The notes under the pieces are model-generated. The model did not search any database, had not been told where the DNA came from, and worked only from the letters and a program-made list of their open reading frames with translations. From Cytophaga aurantiaca DSM 3654 (GTDB lineage Bacteria > Bacteroidota > Bacteroidia > Cytophagales > Cytophagaceae): 64,000 nucleotides of DNA. The stretch spans positions 1 to 64,000 of the forward strand of contig NZ_KB903621.1 of NCBI RefSeq assembly GCF_000379725.1. Direction: 5' to 3'. Of this stretch, positions 26,616 to 37,700 are shown one piece after another; within the stretch, counting starts at the first letter, position 1; the number at the start of each line of letters is the position of its first letter. A program made the translations under genes and the position numbers.

Positions 26616-29600
26616 ATGAAACATCCATTCAATAGGTTCTATAAAAACGCATTCTCAACTGCGCTTATCCGGACCAAATACCTGAAAACATCTCTTCTTG
26701 GCTTCATACTGCTTCTTCTGGCAAGTATTCCAATGTCCGAAGCTCAGGCACAATCCAGATTACGGATGCCAGACGGGCAAGAGGTTTTTTTAAGCGGAAT
26801 GAATGTTGCCTGGCAGGATTTTGCAAATGATGTAGGCGACGCACCTATTAATGAAGCAAACTGGGCAAAAATATTAGATGATGTGAAAGCAGCAGGCGGA
26901 AATACCATTCGCTGGTGGCTCTATACAAATGCATCACGTGCACCGAAATTTAATAACGGCTATGTTTCCGGTCTTGGAACACAATCGGTGAACAACATTA
27001 AAAAAGTATTGGACCTTGCGCAGCAACGCGATATGCTGGTGGTGCTTTGTCTCTTCTCTTTTGACCTGCTGCAAACCAGTCAATATATGGTAAACGGCGA
27101 CAACAACGTACGTATGCTAACTACAGATGCAGGTATTAAAGCTTGTATCGACAATTGCATTGTACCAACTGTAACGCAGATCGGTCAGCACCCTTCCATT
27201 GCTTGCTGGGAAATCTTTAACGAACCGGAAGGTATGTTAACCAATGGCGGATGGACGGACAGAAGAATTGGCTGGTATGACATCCAGCGTTTTGTGAACA
27301 GAGCTGCAGGTGCCATTCACCGCGCTGTTCCGAATGTATATGTATCGAATGGTGCTAAACATATGCATTCTCTAACCAACAAACTAGGACAGAAAAATTA
27401 CTATTCCGATACAGAATTAAAGAATGCCGGAGGTGATGCAGATGGATATCTGGATTTCTATATGGTGCATTATTACGACAATGAAGGAGCGCCCGGTACG
27501 CAGCACTCCCCTTTCCATAACAACTACAGCTATTGGGGTTCCGATAAACCCATGATCGTAGCAGAGTTTGGAGCGAAAGGATACAGCAACAATTTTACCA
27601 TGTCTTCACAGGAATGTTACAAGCAGGTATATACACGTGGATATGCGGGTGCATTAAGCTGGACCTATACCAACCACGATGGCTTTGGCGGTTTGCCTGA
27701 TGCAACTGCGGGGTTGAATTATTTAAAAACGAATTATCCTGCTAGCCTGGCCTACTCAGCACAACCTACACCAAACTTCGGAACCAACATTGCTTTAAAT
27801 AAAAAAGTTGCTGTGTCAACCGTTGAAGCCGGATCAGGCAATGTAGCATCCAACATTACGGATGCAAGCAATACAACCCGCTGGTCCAGTGAATACACCA
27901 ACAACCAGTATGTGGTGATCGATCTGGGTGCGGTGTATGCTGTAAAAAATATCGTGTTGAATTGGGAAGCTGCCTATGGTAAATCTTATCAGATCCAGGT
28001 GTCAACTGACAGTACTAACTGGACAACCGTATATCAAACAACAACGGGAAATGGGGCAAAAGATATTTTAACAAACCTTACTGGAACAGGTCGGTATGTA
28101 CGCATGCTTCTTACGGAACGTGGTACGCAATGGGGCTATTCCTTATATGCCTTTGAAGTGTATGGCGATCCAAGCTGCGGTGCAACCATCACAGGTAACG
28201 GTCCAACAACATTCTGCAACGGCGGATCAGTAACATTAACAGCCAGCACTGGTTCAAGTTATATCTGGAAGAACGGAACAACAACCGTTGGAACTTCTGC
28301 AACATTCAATGCAACAGCAGCAGGTTCGTACACGGTTGAAGTAACAAATGCAGCGGGTTGTAAAGCAACATCAAGCGCGACAACAGTAACAGTGAATGCA
28401 GCACCAACTGCAAACATTACTGCAAACGGTACGACAACATTCTGCAACGGCGGATCGGTAACACTTACCGCAAGTACAGGTGCAAGTTATATCTGGAAGA
28501 ACGGAACAACAACCGTTGGAACTTCTGCAACATTCAATGCAACAGCAGCAGGTTCGTACACGGTTGAAGTAACAAATGCAGCGGGTTGTAAAGCAACATC
28601 AAGCGCGACAACAGTAACAGTGAATGCAGCACCAACAGCAAACATTACTGCAAACGGTGCTACAACATTCTGCAACGGCGGATCAGTTACATTAACGGCA
28701 AACACTGGTGCAAGCTATATCTGGAAGAATGGAACAACAACCGTTGGAACTGCTGCAACTTTCAATGCAACAGCAGCAGGTTCATACACTGTAGAAGTAA
28801 CGAATGCTGCAGGCTGTAAAGCAACATCAAGCGCGACAACCGTTACCGTAAATACTGCACCAACAGCAAACATTACTGCAAACGGTGCTACAACATTCTG
28901 CAACGGTGGATCGGTAACATTAACAGCAAGTACAGGTGCAAGTTATATCTGGAAGAATGGAACGACGACTGTTGGAACAGCGTCAACATATAGCGCAACA
29001 ACAGCAGGTTCTTATACAGTAGAAGTAACCAATGCGGCAGGATGCAAAGCAACGTCAACAGCAACTAATGTTACAGTGAATGCAGCACCAACTGCAAACA
29101 TCACGGCAAACGGTCCAACAACATTTTGTCAGGGCGGATCAGTTACATTAACTGCAAACACTGGTGCAAGTTATATCTGGAAGAATGGAACGACGACTGT
29201 AGGAACTTCTTCAACATTCAATGTAGCAGCAGCCGGTTCATACACTGTCGAAGTAACCAATGCAGCAGGTTGCAAAGCAACATCAAGCGCGACAACAGTT
29301 ACACTAGAATCAGCTTCTACCTGGTATCAGGATCTGGATAACGACGGCACAGGTGATGCATCTTCAACCATACAAGCATGTACAAAACCCGCAGGATATG
29401 TTGCAGCAAATGGTGATACCTGTCCGCTTGATGCATTGAAAACAGAACCGGGAAACTGTGGTTGCGGAGTAACAGAAAGCAGCTGTATAGATTGTGCAGG
29501 TGTTGCAAATGGAACAGCAGCGTTGGATGTATGTAATATTTGTTCCGGCGGAACAACAGGTATTATACCTAAAACGGATATGAGCGAATGTACAACAACC

Positions 29601-29846
29601 GCAGTAAGTAACCCATCCGCACTGAAATATGTGTCGGTTTATCCCAATCCGTTTGCGCATACAACAACGGTTGATACAAAAGGAGCATCGATCCGTTTCT
29701 ATTTATACAATGCATCGGGCGCATTGCTAGAAACGGTTATGTCAGATGGGGAAACACAGATTGGCGAACAGTTAAAAAGTGGTATTTATCTGGTTCGGTA
29801 CTCAATAGATTCTGATTGGTATCAGTTTAAACTCATCAAAGAATAA
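26616..29846 (+). CDS. Secreted GH5-like beta-glycanase (probable endo-beta-mannanase) with CBM-like and Ig-like modules and T9SS sorting domain
   Basis: This 1076-residue protein starts at MKHPFNRF; the frame extends upstream but with no signal-like sequence. After the signal peptide (cut near SEAQA) a TIM-barrel catalytic domain spans about residues 45-385. It has the acid/base Glu203 in WEIFNEPEG and the nucleophile Glu317 in MIVAEFGAKG, as in GH5. An F5/8 type C (discoidin) domain lies at about 390-515, then five 76-residue Ig-like repeats at about 523-897. A Cys-rich DxDxDGxGD-type module at about 900-995 and a T9SS type A sorting domain (VYPNPFAHTT...GIYLVRY) close the protein. Activity on mannan is inferred from the GH26 gene with identical accessory modules in the same locus. 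Confidence 0.88.
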   Translation: MKHPFNRFYKNAFSTALIRTKYLKTSLLGFILLLLASIPMSEAQAQSRLRMPDGQEVFLSGMNVAWQDFANDVGDAPINEANWAKILDDVKAAGGNTIRWWLYTNASRAPKFNNGYVSGLGTQSVNNIKKVLDLAQQRDMLVVLCLFSFDLLQTSQYMVNGDNNVRMLTTDAGIKACIDNCIVPTVTQIGQHPSIACWEIFNEPEGMLTNGGWTDRRIGWYDIQRFVNRAAGAIHRAVPNVYVSNGAKHMHSLTNKLGQKNYYSDTELKNAGGDADGYLDFYMVHYYDNEGAPGTQHSPFHNNYSYWGSDKPMIVAEFGAKGYSNNFTMSSQECYKQVYTRGYAGALSWTYTNHDGFGGLPDATAGLNYLKTNYPASLAYSAQPTPNFGTNIALNKKVAVSTVEAGSGNVASNITDASNTTRWSSEYTNNQYVVIDLGAVYAVKNIVLNWEAAYGKSYQIQVSTDSTNWTTVYQTTTGNGAKDILTNLTGTGRYVRMLLTERGTQWGYSLYAFEVYGDPSCGATITGNGPTTFCNGGSVTLTASTGSSYIWKNGTTTVGTSATFNATAAGSYTVEVTNAAGCKATSSATTVTVNAAPTANITANGTTTFCNGGSVTLTASTGASYIWKNGTTTVGTSATFNATAAGSYTVEVTNAAGCKATSSATTVTVNAAPTANITANGATTFCNGGSVTLTANTGASYIWKNGTTTVGTAATFNATAAGSYTVEVTNAAGCKATSSATTVTVNTAPTANITANGATTFCNGGSVTLTASTGASYIWKNGTTTVGTASTYSATTAGSYTVEVTNAAGCKATSTATNVTVNAAPTANITANGPTTFCQGGSVTLTANTGASYIWKNGTTTVGTSSTFNVAAAGSYTVEVTNAAGCKATSSATTVTLESASTWYQDLDNDGTGDASSTIQACTKPAGYVAANGDTCPLDALKTEPGNCGCGVTESSCIDCAGVANGTAALDVCNICSGGTTGIIPKTDMSECTTTAVSNPSALKYVSVYPNPFAHTTTVDTKGASIRFYLYNASGALLETVMSDGETQIGEQLKSGIYLVRYSIDSDWYQFKLIKE
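28182..29309 (+). repeat. Five tandem 228-bp Ig-like coding repeats
   Basis: Units start at 28182, 28410, 28638, 28866 and 29094. They are almost identical, with core SYIWKNGTTTVGT and SYTVEVTNAAGCKATS. The same unit occurs in the next three genes. Confidence 0.92.
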
Positions 29847-29859
29847 TTTTATAGAATTG

Positions 29860-29900
29860 GAAGCGCAGCTGAATCAATTGTTTCAACTGCGCTTCTTTTA
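29860..29900 (+). terminator. Terminator after the GH5-like gene
   Basis: A GAAGCGCAG...CTGCGCTTC hairpin with two internal mismatches, followed by TTTT, 14 bp after the stop. Confidence 0.75.
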
Positions 29901-30268
29901 ACCGGACTGATATTTAATAATCCAGACTGCCGGATTTTGAACCTCTTATTCAAAAGCTAGGAATTCACATTTTTATGATGCCTTGGAAGCCAGCATCGAA
30001 AATCGAGGCAATTCCATTTTTTGAATTTTTGTGTTCCTTTCTTTAAGGTCTTTTATTATTTTTTTTATTTCATCCACAAAATTCTCTTGTGTCTCTTTTA
30101 AAAACCAAGAGAATACATTGAAAAACTACCAAAGCACACCTTTTGACAACAATAGTCGACCCTTTCCTCTATTTGAAATTGTACTTTTAATATATAATAA
30201 TTTACTATTTCAAGTTTTTGTATTGGATACATTCCCTTGAATACCGTTCAATCTAGCTGAAAAAACAT
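29901..30268. other. Spacer upstream of the first PL8-like gene
   Basis: About 370 bp of AT-rich sequence. An open frame at 30031-30240 has no family resemblance and I do not support it. I found no clear promoter consensus or binding site, although HTCS-controlled genes would be expected to carry one here. Confidence 0.4.
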
Positions 30269-33200
30269 ATGACCAAATTAACCTGTCTTCTTATTTTTTT
30301 TGTTTACTGCATTGTATTCAATCTGCAGGCACAGACTCCAACTGCTGCTGATTATGAAATTACGGCGCAGCGGGTACAAGCTGATATTCTGACAGAAAAC
30401 CCAGTCCTTGCCGATACTGAAATCAGTAAAATTTTAGGCTGGGTCCGTACTCAGAATACATCTTTAGGCGACTTAACAAAACCTTATTTCAGTGATATTG
30501 ATTATACTTCTGATTACAATCAAAAGCTGAATACCATCCCCTATCGGGTTCAATTCCATTTTTATAGAATTCTCCAGCTTGCCGTTGCGTATACAAATGG
30601 AAGTTCAACCTATAAAAATAATCCCGCAGTACTTAATGCAATTATTGGTGCGCTTGAATATTATTATGTCAATAAGGCAACGCTGGATAATTACAATACC
30701 CATACAAATTATACATACCCATTTTTAGATTTTCCTGGATATTATACACAAGCACTTATTCTTCTTAGAAATAATGCAACAATGAAACCGTTGCTAGCAA
30801 AATATGCCGGGATGACTCCAAACAGGACGCACGACAGTGATTATGCAATGAGCCATTATGTAGGACAAAATTTACCTCTTACCGGAGCAAATTTATCCTA
30901 TAATGGAACAAATGTATTTCGTGCTGGCATAGTTTTAAAGAATCAAATCTGGGTTACGGACGGCTTGAATGCAATTGCATCCTTTGTAAATAAAAACGCC
31001 TATGATGATGGTGTATTGGTTGATCAATCATTTTATGCGCATCATCAGGTATATAATTCCGGTTATGGTTGGGGTGGCGAAGAAACCGTAATCCAATATT
31101 GTGATAAGTATATCAAAGGAACAGACTTCGTTTGTAATTTTTCTATTCAACAAATCGGAGATTATTTATTGAATGGTCAATACTGGTTTCAATATAGAAA
31201 AGCATATGATTTTCAAACAAAAGGGCGAAACTTTCTTCGAATAGGTGACGAACACATTCAATTAATTGGTAATTCAACTATAGATTATATGGTAACTGCA
31301 GACGCTGGTAGGGCATCTGAATATCTTGCATATAAAAATCATACCTTGAATGGTGCCGCTTCAACACGAACAGGACATAAGCAATTTTTTAAAGCGAATA
31401 TTGATGTACAGCGCACTGCCAATTCATACATGTCTGTTAAGTTTCCCTCAAACAGATGTTTTAGTATCGAACGTGGCAATATGCAGGGCATTAAATTGTA
31501 TAACCTATCTCTGGGCGGAACAATTATAATGGCAGATGGGAGTGAATTTATGCGCCCCGATCGTGTGATCCCATCAAGTAATTCTCAATACCTGAAAGGT
31601 GAAATGATTTCAATTATGAATTATTCTCTTTTCCCTGGAACCACAACAAAATATTCTTCTACAGGAGTTGTTCCATCTATTGGTCCGGAAGTGAACAATT
31701 CAAATTTCTATCACATGAAAGGAGAAAATACTTTTGGAGGTGGATTGAATAATGGAAATTCTACAACGTTTGTAGGCACTGGCGGCATTTCCGCATTTAT
31801 ACAAGACAAAGCCGGCATCTATGATAATGGTGGCGGAAATAATCCTCCTCAAAAACTATATGTAGATCAATTGGTAAAAGCTCAAAAGGCTTATTTCTTT
31901 ATTGGCGATGCGATGTTTTGCATGGGTAACAGCATCAGCTCTACTGATAACAATATTGTTACTACTGTAAACCAGCATTTGACTGCAGGTGCGGTAACCA
32001 TCAATACTGGAAGTACATCCACATTTTCTTCAACGCAACAAACCTTCGCCGGTAATTTAAAATGGGCACATCACGATCAGATCGGTTACCTGTTCCCGCA
32101 AAATAAAAACATTGTAATTAAAAATGATTTGCAGACTGGCTTCTATACATGGAATGCAAAATTCGGCAATCAGGTTCCTACATCTTCTGATCAACTTGCC
32201 GGTGACAATGTTTTCAGTGTATGGATAGAACATGGAAATGCTCCGACAAATGAAACGTATCAATATGTAGTTATACCCAATATCAGTGCAGTGGACTTGG
32301 CTGCGAGATCCGCGAACTTCAGCAACGAATTTTCGGATATAACAAACACATCAAATATTCAAGCTGTAAGAAGTATAAAAAATAATGTATATGCCTGTGT
32401 ATTTTATGTAGCTGGTTCATTTGTGTTTGGAGATGGTTTATCTGTAACAGTAGATAAGCCAGCATTGGTATATGTTGAAAAAAATAATAACGGCTATGCT
32501 GTATCTGTTTCTGATCCGCTATATATAGATAATAATACAATTAAAGTTCAATTGAATAAATTATTGAGTGGTCCAGATGCAATTGCGTATACCTATTCTA
32601 CAATTATTACAGCTGCTATGCCGACCGGGGATTATGTTGGATCTAGCATCACAAATCAATACAATTATAAACAAGCAACCATTACGCCAAGTGGCGTAAC
32701 TACCTTCTGTGCAGGAAACAATGTTGTATTAACTGCAAATACAGGGAAGTCATATATTTGGAAAAATGGAACAACTCAAGTTGGTATGGGATCAAGTTAT
32801 ACAGCAGCAACATCGGGCTCATATACGGTTCAGGTTACGTTTGCTGATAATTCTGTTTCGACATCTTCAGCAACTGTCATTACTGTAAACGCCTTACCAA
32901 CAGCAACCATCACAGCCAACGGCGCTACAACATTCTGTAAGGGAGGATCCGTAACACTAACAGCAAGCACAGGTTCAAGTTATATCTGGAAGAATGGAAC
33001 AACAACTGTGGGAACTGCTGCAACTTTCAATGCTACAACAGCAGGTTCATACACAGTAGAAGTAACAAATGCAGCAGGCTGCAAAGCGACATCAAACACG
33101 ACAACAGTAACAGTGAATGCAGCACCAACAGCAAACATTACTGCAAATGGTACGACAACATTCTGTAACGGCGGATCTGTAACATTAACAGCAAGTACAG

Positions 33201-34570
33201 CTGCAAATTATATCTGGAAGAACGGAACAACAACCGTTGGAACTGCTGCAACATTCAATGCAACAGCAGCAGGTTCGTACACGGTTGAAGTAACAAATGC
33301 AGCGGGTTGTAAAGCAACATCAAGCGCGACAACAGTAACAGTGAATGCAGCACCAACAGCAAACATTACTGCAAACGGTGCTACAACATTTTGTAACGGC
33401 GGATCGGTAACATTAACAGCAAGCACTGGTGCAAGTTATATCTGGAAGAACGGAACAACGACTGTAGGAACTTCTTCAACTTTCAATGCAACAGCAGCTG
33501 GTTCGTATACAGTAGAAGTAACGAATGCAGCAGGCTGTAAAGCAACATCAAGCGCGACAACCGTTACCGTAAATACTGCACCAACAGCAAACATTACTGC
33601 AAAGGGTGCTACAACATTCTGCAACGGTGGATCGGTAACCCTTACTGCAAGCTCAGGTGCAAGTTATATCTGGAAGAATGGAACAACGACTGTAGGAACT
33701 TCTTCAACTTTCAATGCAACAGCAGCTGGTTCGTATACAGTAGAAGTAACGAATGCAGCAGGCTGTAAAGCAACATCAAGCGCAACAACAGTTACAGTGA
33801 ATGCAGCACCAACTGCAAACATCACTGCAAACGGTGCTACGACTTTTTGTCAAGGGGGATCGGTAACGCTAACTGCAAGTACTGGTTCAAGTTATATCTG
33901 GAAGAATGGAATGACTACTGTTGGAACTGCTGCAACTTTCAATGCCACAACAGCAGGTTCATACACTGTCGAAGTAACCAATGCCGCAGGCTGCAAAGCA
34001 ACAGCAGCAGCAGCAATAATTATAACAGTAACCTCATCTGTAATCTGGTATGCAGATGGTGATGGTGATGGTAAAGGAGATCCGAATGTTATAGAGTCTT
34101 CCTGTACACAGCCAACCGGATATATTTCAATCGCAGGTGATGCTTGTCCGATGGATGCGAATAAAATACAACCTGGCAACTGTGGTTGTGGAAACACAGA
34201 ACAGAGCTGTCTGGATTGTGCAGGTGTTGCACATGGTACAGCCGCATTAGATGTATGCAACATCTGTTCAGGCGGAACAACTGGCAGAACGCCAGTACTT
34301 GATGTGAATCAATGCAACGTGACTACAGGAATAGATGATGCTTCAAGTCTGAATAAAATTATTGTCGTACCGAATCCATTCAGAGATGAGTTATTATTAA
34401 CAATCCCTGCAGGATCAAAAGTAGAGATCATTGATCTGAATGGTCGATTGGTATATGAAGGAGCGGATATTTCAACGATTGAAACAAGCGATTTCAGTAC
34501 TGGCTTATATATCGTCCGGATTTTGAATGAATCAGGTGTAAAAGTTATTAAAGTAGAAAAGGTTAATTGA
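30269..34570 (+). CDS. Secreted polysaccharide lyase, PL8-like, with Ig-like repeats and T9SS sorting domain
   Basis: This 1433-residue protein has a signal peptide ending NLQAQ. Residues about 30-790 match the PL8 (hyaluronate/chondroitin/xanthan lyase) layout: an alpha-toroid with FPGYYTQALILLRN, the active-site loop VDQSFYAHHQVYNSGYG (His258/259 and Tyr266), and a beta-sandwich with GHKQFFKANIDVQRTANSYMSVKFP. The loop is one residue shorter between His and Tyr than in the neighbouring homologue. Six 76-residue Ig-like units follow from residue 803, then a Cys-rich calcium-type module and a T9SS domain (VVPNPFRDEL...GLYIVRI). The substrate is an acidic polysaccharide by family, and the exact one is unknown. 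Confidence 0.85.
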   Translation: MTKLTCLLIFFVYCIVFNLQAQTPTAADYEITAQRVQADILTENPVLADTEISKILGWVRTQNTSLGDLTKPYFSDIDYTSDYNQKLNTIPYRVQFHFYRILQLAVAYTNGSSTYKNNPAVLNAIIGALEYYYVNKATLDNYNTHTNYTYPFLDFPGYYTQALILLRNNATMKPLLAKYAGMTPNRTHDSDYAMSHYVGQNLPLTGANLSYNGTNVFRAGIVLKNQIWVTDGLNAIASFVNKNAYDDGVLVDQSFYAHHQVYNSGYGWGGEETVIQYCDKYIKGTDFVCNFSIQQIGDYLLNGQYWFQYRKAYDFQTKGRNFLRIGDEHIQLIGNSTIDYMVTADAGRASEYLAYKNHTLNGAASTRTGHKQFFKANIDVQRTANSYMSVKFPSNRCFSIERGNMQGIKLYNLSLGGTIIMADGSEFMRPDRVIPSSNSQYLKGEMISIMNYSLFPGTTTKYSSTGVVPSIGPEVNNSNFYHMKGENTFGGGLNNGNSTTFVGTGGISAFIQDKAGIYDNGGGNNPPQKLYVDQLVKAQKAYFFIGDAMFCMGNSISSTDNNIVTTVNQHLTAGAVTINTGSTSTFSSTQQTFAGNLKWAHHDQIGYLFPQNKNIVIKNDLQTGFYTWNAKFGNQVPTSSDQLAGDNVFSVWIEHGNAPTNETYQYVVIPNISAVDLAARSANFSNEFSDITNTSNIQAVRSIKNNVYACVFYVAGSFVFGDGLSVTVDKPALVYVEKNNNGYAVSVSDPLYIDNNTIKVQLNKLLSGPDAIAYTYSTIITAAMPTGDYVGSSITNQYNYKQATITPSGVTTFCAGNNVVLTANTGKSYIWKNGTTQVGMGSSYTAATSGSYTVQVTFADNSVSTSSATVITVNALPTATITANGATTFCKGGSVTLTASTGSSYIWKNGTTTVGTAATFNATTAGSYTVEVTNAAGCKATSNTTTVTVNAAPTANITANGTTTFCNGGSVTLTASTAANYIWKNGTTTVGTAATFNATAAGSYTVEVTNAAGCKATSSATTVTVNAAPTANITANGATTFCNGGSVTLTASTGASYIWKNGTTTVGTSSTFNATAAGSYTVEVTNAAGCKATSSATTVTVNTAPTANITAKGATTFCNGGSVTLTASSGASYIWKNGTTTVGTSSTFNATAAGSYTVEVTNAAGCKATSSATTVTVNAAPTANITANGATTFCQGGSVTLTASTGSSYIWKNGMTTVGTAATFNATTAGSYTVEVTNAAGCKATAAAAIIITVTSSVIWYADGDGDGKGDPNVIESSCTQPTGYISIAGDACPMDANKIQPGNCGCGNTEQSCLDCAGVAHGTAALDVCNICSGGTTGRTPVLDVNQCNVTTGIDDASSLNKIIVVPNPFRDELLLTIPAGSKVEIIDLNGRLVYEGADISTIETSDFSTGLYIVRILNESGVKVIKVEKVN
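32675..34042 (+). repeat. Six tandem 228-bp Ig-like coding repeats
   Basis: Units start at 32675 (divergent), 32903, 33131, 33359, 33587 and 33815. The last five are nearly identical to those of the GH5-like gene. The first matches the first unit of the next gene instead. Confidence 0.92.
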
Positions 34571-34707
34571 TAATCGCTATCAGTTAAAATACCAAAGGCT
34601 TTTAGTATTTAACAGCTTTACATAAATAAATATGGCGAATAAAATATAACAGTAAAAGTCGATTTAAAGTTATTGTCAACATGTATCACAACTAATTAAG
34701 AAGAACT

Positions 34708-37700
34708 ATGATATCACATCGGATTATCTATATAATTGTTGTTGCTTTTTTTAGCATCACATCCGTCTCCGCTCAAACAAGTGACTTGGATTTATTATAT
34801 AGCCGTTTATACCAAAATAATTATTCAGCGAATATCAATACATCTGTAGGGACATGGATAAATACCTTAGGTACAAACGGTCGCTGGCCAGATATCGATT
34901 ATACGAAATCAAAAGCATATTCACCTACTCCACATAACGACCGTATAAAAGCAATTGCTTTGGCATACGTAAAAAATATTTCCGGAAACAGTTTTTATAA
35001 TGATGCTTCAGTCAGAGCAAAACTTATTCTGGCATTAAATGACAACATTCCAAGAACCCACTTCACCATTTTTCAATGGTCTGATTACAGTACCTATAAC
35101 TGGTATGATGATTATATAGCGAGTCCAAGTAATTACGCGAATGCGCTTGTATTGCTTCGAGATAAGTTAACGTCTCAGGAACAAACAAAATATAATTCTC
35201 ATCTGAATGATTATTTATCCATAAAAAACACTTCCGGTAAAGAGCAGTTTGCAAACGGTGGTCAGAATCTTGTATGGGTTGCAGAGATTACAATGCGAAA
35301 AGGAGCTATTGAAAAAAATACTGTACTCACATTGAAAGCATTCGAAGCGATTGCTTCTACCATGTCTATTATGTCTGTTCAAGGAGGTGAAGGTATAAAA
35401 CTCGACAATGCTTTTCATCAGCATGGAGCTCAGGTATATTCGGGTGGCTATGGATTATGGTGGGTAAGTTCTATCGTTGGTAATATGGAGCTGGGATTAA
35501 ATACTTCTTTCATGAGTGTATTTACAATTGCACGACGTACTATTTTTTCAAATTTAATATTGAATGGGCATCAATGGCTGGGATATAAAACAAATATGGA
35601 TTTTGGGTCCGTCGGAAGAAATATTGCTCGCTATGGAGGTACCAATGCAATTCCAACTGGAATATTGGATCGTTTGAAAATCATTGATCCAATAAATGCA
35701 CCAGCCTATCAATCCTGGATCAATCACCGGAACGGAGCGGCATTTGCATATTCCGGCAACAAACATTTTTGGCAAAGTGATTTAATGGTGCATCGCGCTG
35801 CAAATTATTATATATCTGTAAAAGTTCCTTCTGTCCGTACCGTAGGTACAGAATTTATGAATGATGAGAATAAAAAAGGATACAATCTTGCATTGGGATC
35901 AATGAATATTAATACACGTGGGCCTGAATATACCAGTATTTATCCATTGTGGAATTGGAGTCGCATACCTGGAACAACAGCAGAATTAAATGTTACCTAT
36001 CCCAGCGAACATACGTTTATAGCAAATAATGATTTTGGTGGGGGTGTAAGTAATAAGAAAAATGGTGTGATGGCTTTTAAGTCTACATACCATGGCATTA
36101 CTGCTAATAAAGCATATTTTCATATTGGAGATGCAGTATTATGTTTAGGCTCTGGTATTTCAGCCACTAAATCCAATGCTGTTGTCACATCTTTAAATCA
36201 AACGTTTACAAATGGAACCATTACAACCAGTGCTGGGGCAATGGGTACTCGTAATGATTATACATGGGCTCACCACGACAATGTCGGGTATATATTTCCG
36301 GTTGCACAAAATGTAACCATTCAAAATATTTCTCAAAGTGGGTCGTGGCAGGATATTGGCACATACACTAATCCTACAACTCCTCAAAATATATTCAGTC
36401 TTTGGATTGATCACAGTAAAAATCCAACAAATGCTACCTATCAATACATTATCGCTCCGGATAAAAATATTACTGTTTTTCAAAGCTTTGTTTCTAATCA
36501 TGGATTTATTGTAGATCGAAACGATAATGCTATTCAAGCGGTTCGCAATACGTTATTGAAGATTTATGCTGTTGTATTTTATTCTGCCGGTACAATCACT
36601 TTCCCGGATGGTTTTAGTATTCAATCTGATAAACCTGCTTTGGTATTGATTGATTACAGTAGCGGAAAATATATCGTATCAGTGTCTGATCCTTTATATT
36701 TAAAAGGGAATCAAATTAAAATCACATTCAATAAGGAATTTGAAGGAATAACAACTTCTGCTAACACAAGTGTTTTACAAGTAACAACTCCCGATCCAAA
36801 TATTGCCGATATCACATTGACAGGTACGTATACATTAAAGCAAGCTTCTATTTCAACATCTGGGCCTACTACATTTTGTTCAGGCAAAAATGTAGTATTA
36901 ACTGCGAACGCTGGAAAAACATATATCTGGAAAAACGGAACAACCCAGGTTGGCACAGGACAAAGCTATACTGCAATAACATCGGGCTCATATACCGTTC
37001 AGGTTACGTTTGCTGATAATTCTTTTTCAACTTCCGCTCCAACAGTTGTTACAGTAAATCCATTGCCTGTTATCGATTCTTATATATTAGCAAACGGACA
37101 ACCTTGGGCGCAAGGAACAACAGCATCCGTATGTGCCGGAGGTTCATTGAATATTGGTCCGCACCCCATTGTTGCAAGTGGATGGAGCTGGACAGGACCA
37201 AATAACTTTACAGCTAGCGTAAGAGAAATTGATTTTACGAATCTACAAAGCACCCAGGGTGGAGCGTATACCGCAAAGTATATAGATGGCAATGGTTGTA
37301 CATCCACTTCGAATGTAGTTGTCACAGTCAATGCATTACCAACGGCAACAATTACATCTCCGGCAACTTCATTCTGTCAGGGCGGATTGGTAACACTTAC
37401 TGCAAGCACAGGTTCATCATACAAATGGAAGAACGGAACAACAACCGTTGGAACTTCTTCAACTTTAAATGCAACTACAGCAGGCTCATTTACCGTGGAA
37501 GTAACAAATGCGAACGGATGCAAAAAAACATCAAACACGACAACAGTAACAGTGAATGCAGCACCAACTGCAGTAATCACGGCAAACGGTGCAACAACAT
37601 TCTGCAACGGTGGATCGGTAACATTCACAGCAAGTACTGGTGCAAGTTATATCTGGAAGAACGGAACAACAACCGTTGGAACTTCAGCAACATTCAATGC

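Noticed and set aside
28182-29309. CRISPR-like or satellite DNA repeat array
   Set aside because: The period is 228 bp, a multiple of three, in one open frame with conserved protein motifs, so these are coding domain repeats.
30031-30240. 69-codon open frame between the GH5-like and PL8-like genes
   Set aside because: Composition is that of AT-rich spacer, with no start signal or recognisable motif.
28259-33624. Minus-strand frames of 62-72 codons opposite the Ig-like repeats
   Set aside because: They recur at the same 228-bp spacing and are antisense shadows of the repeats, so they are not genes.
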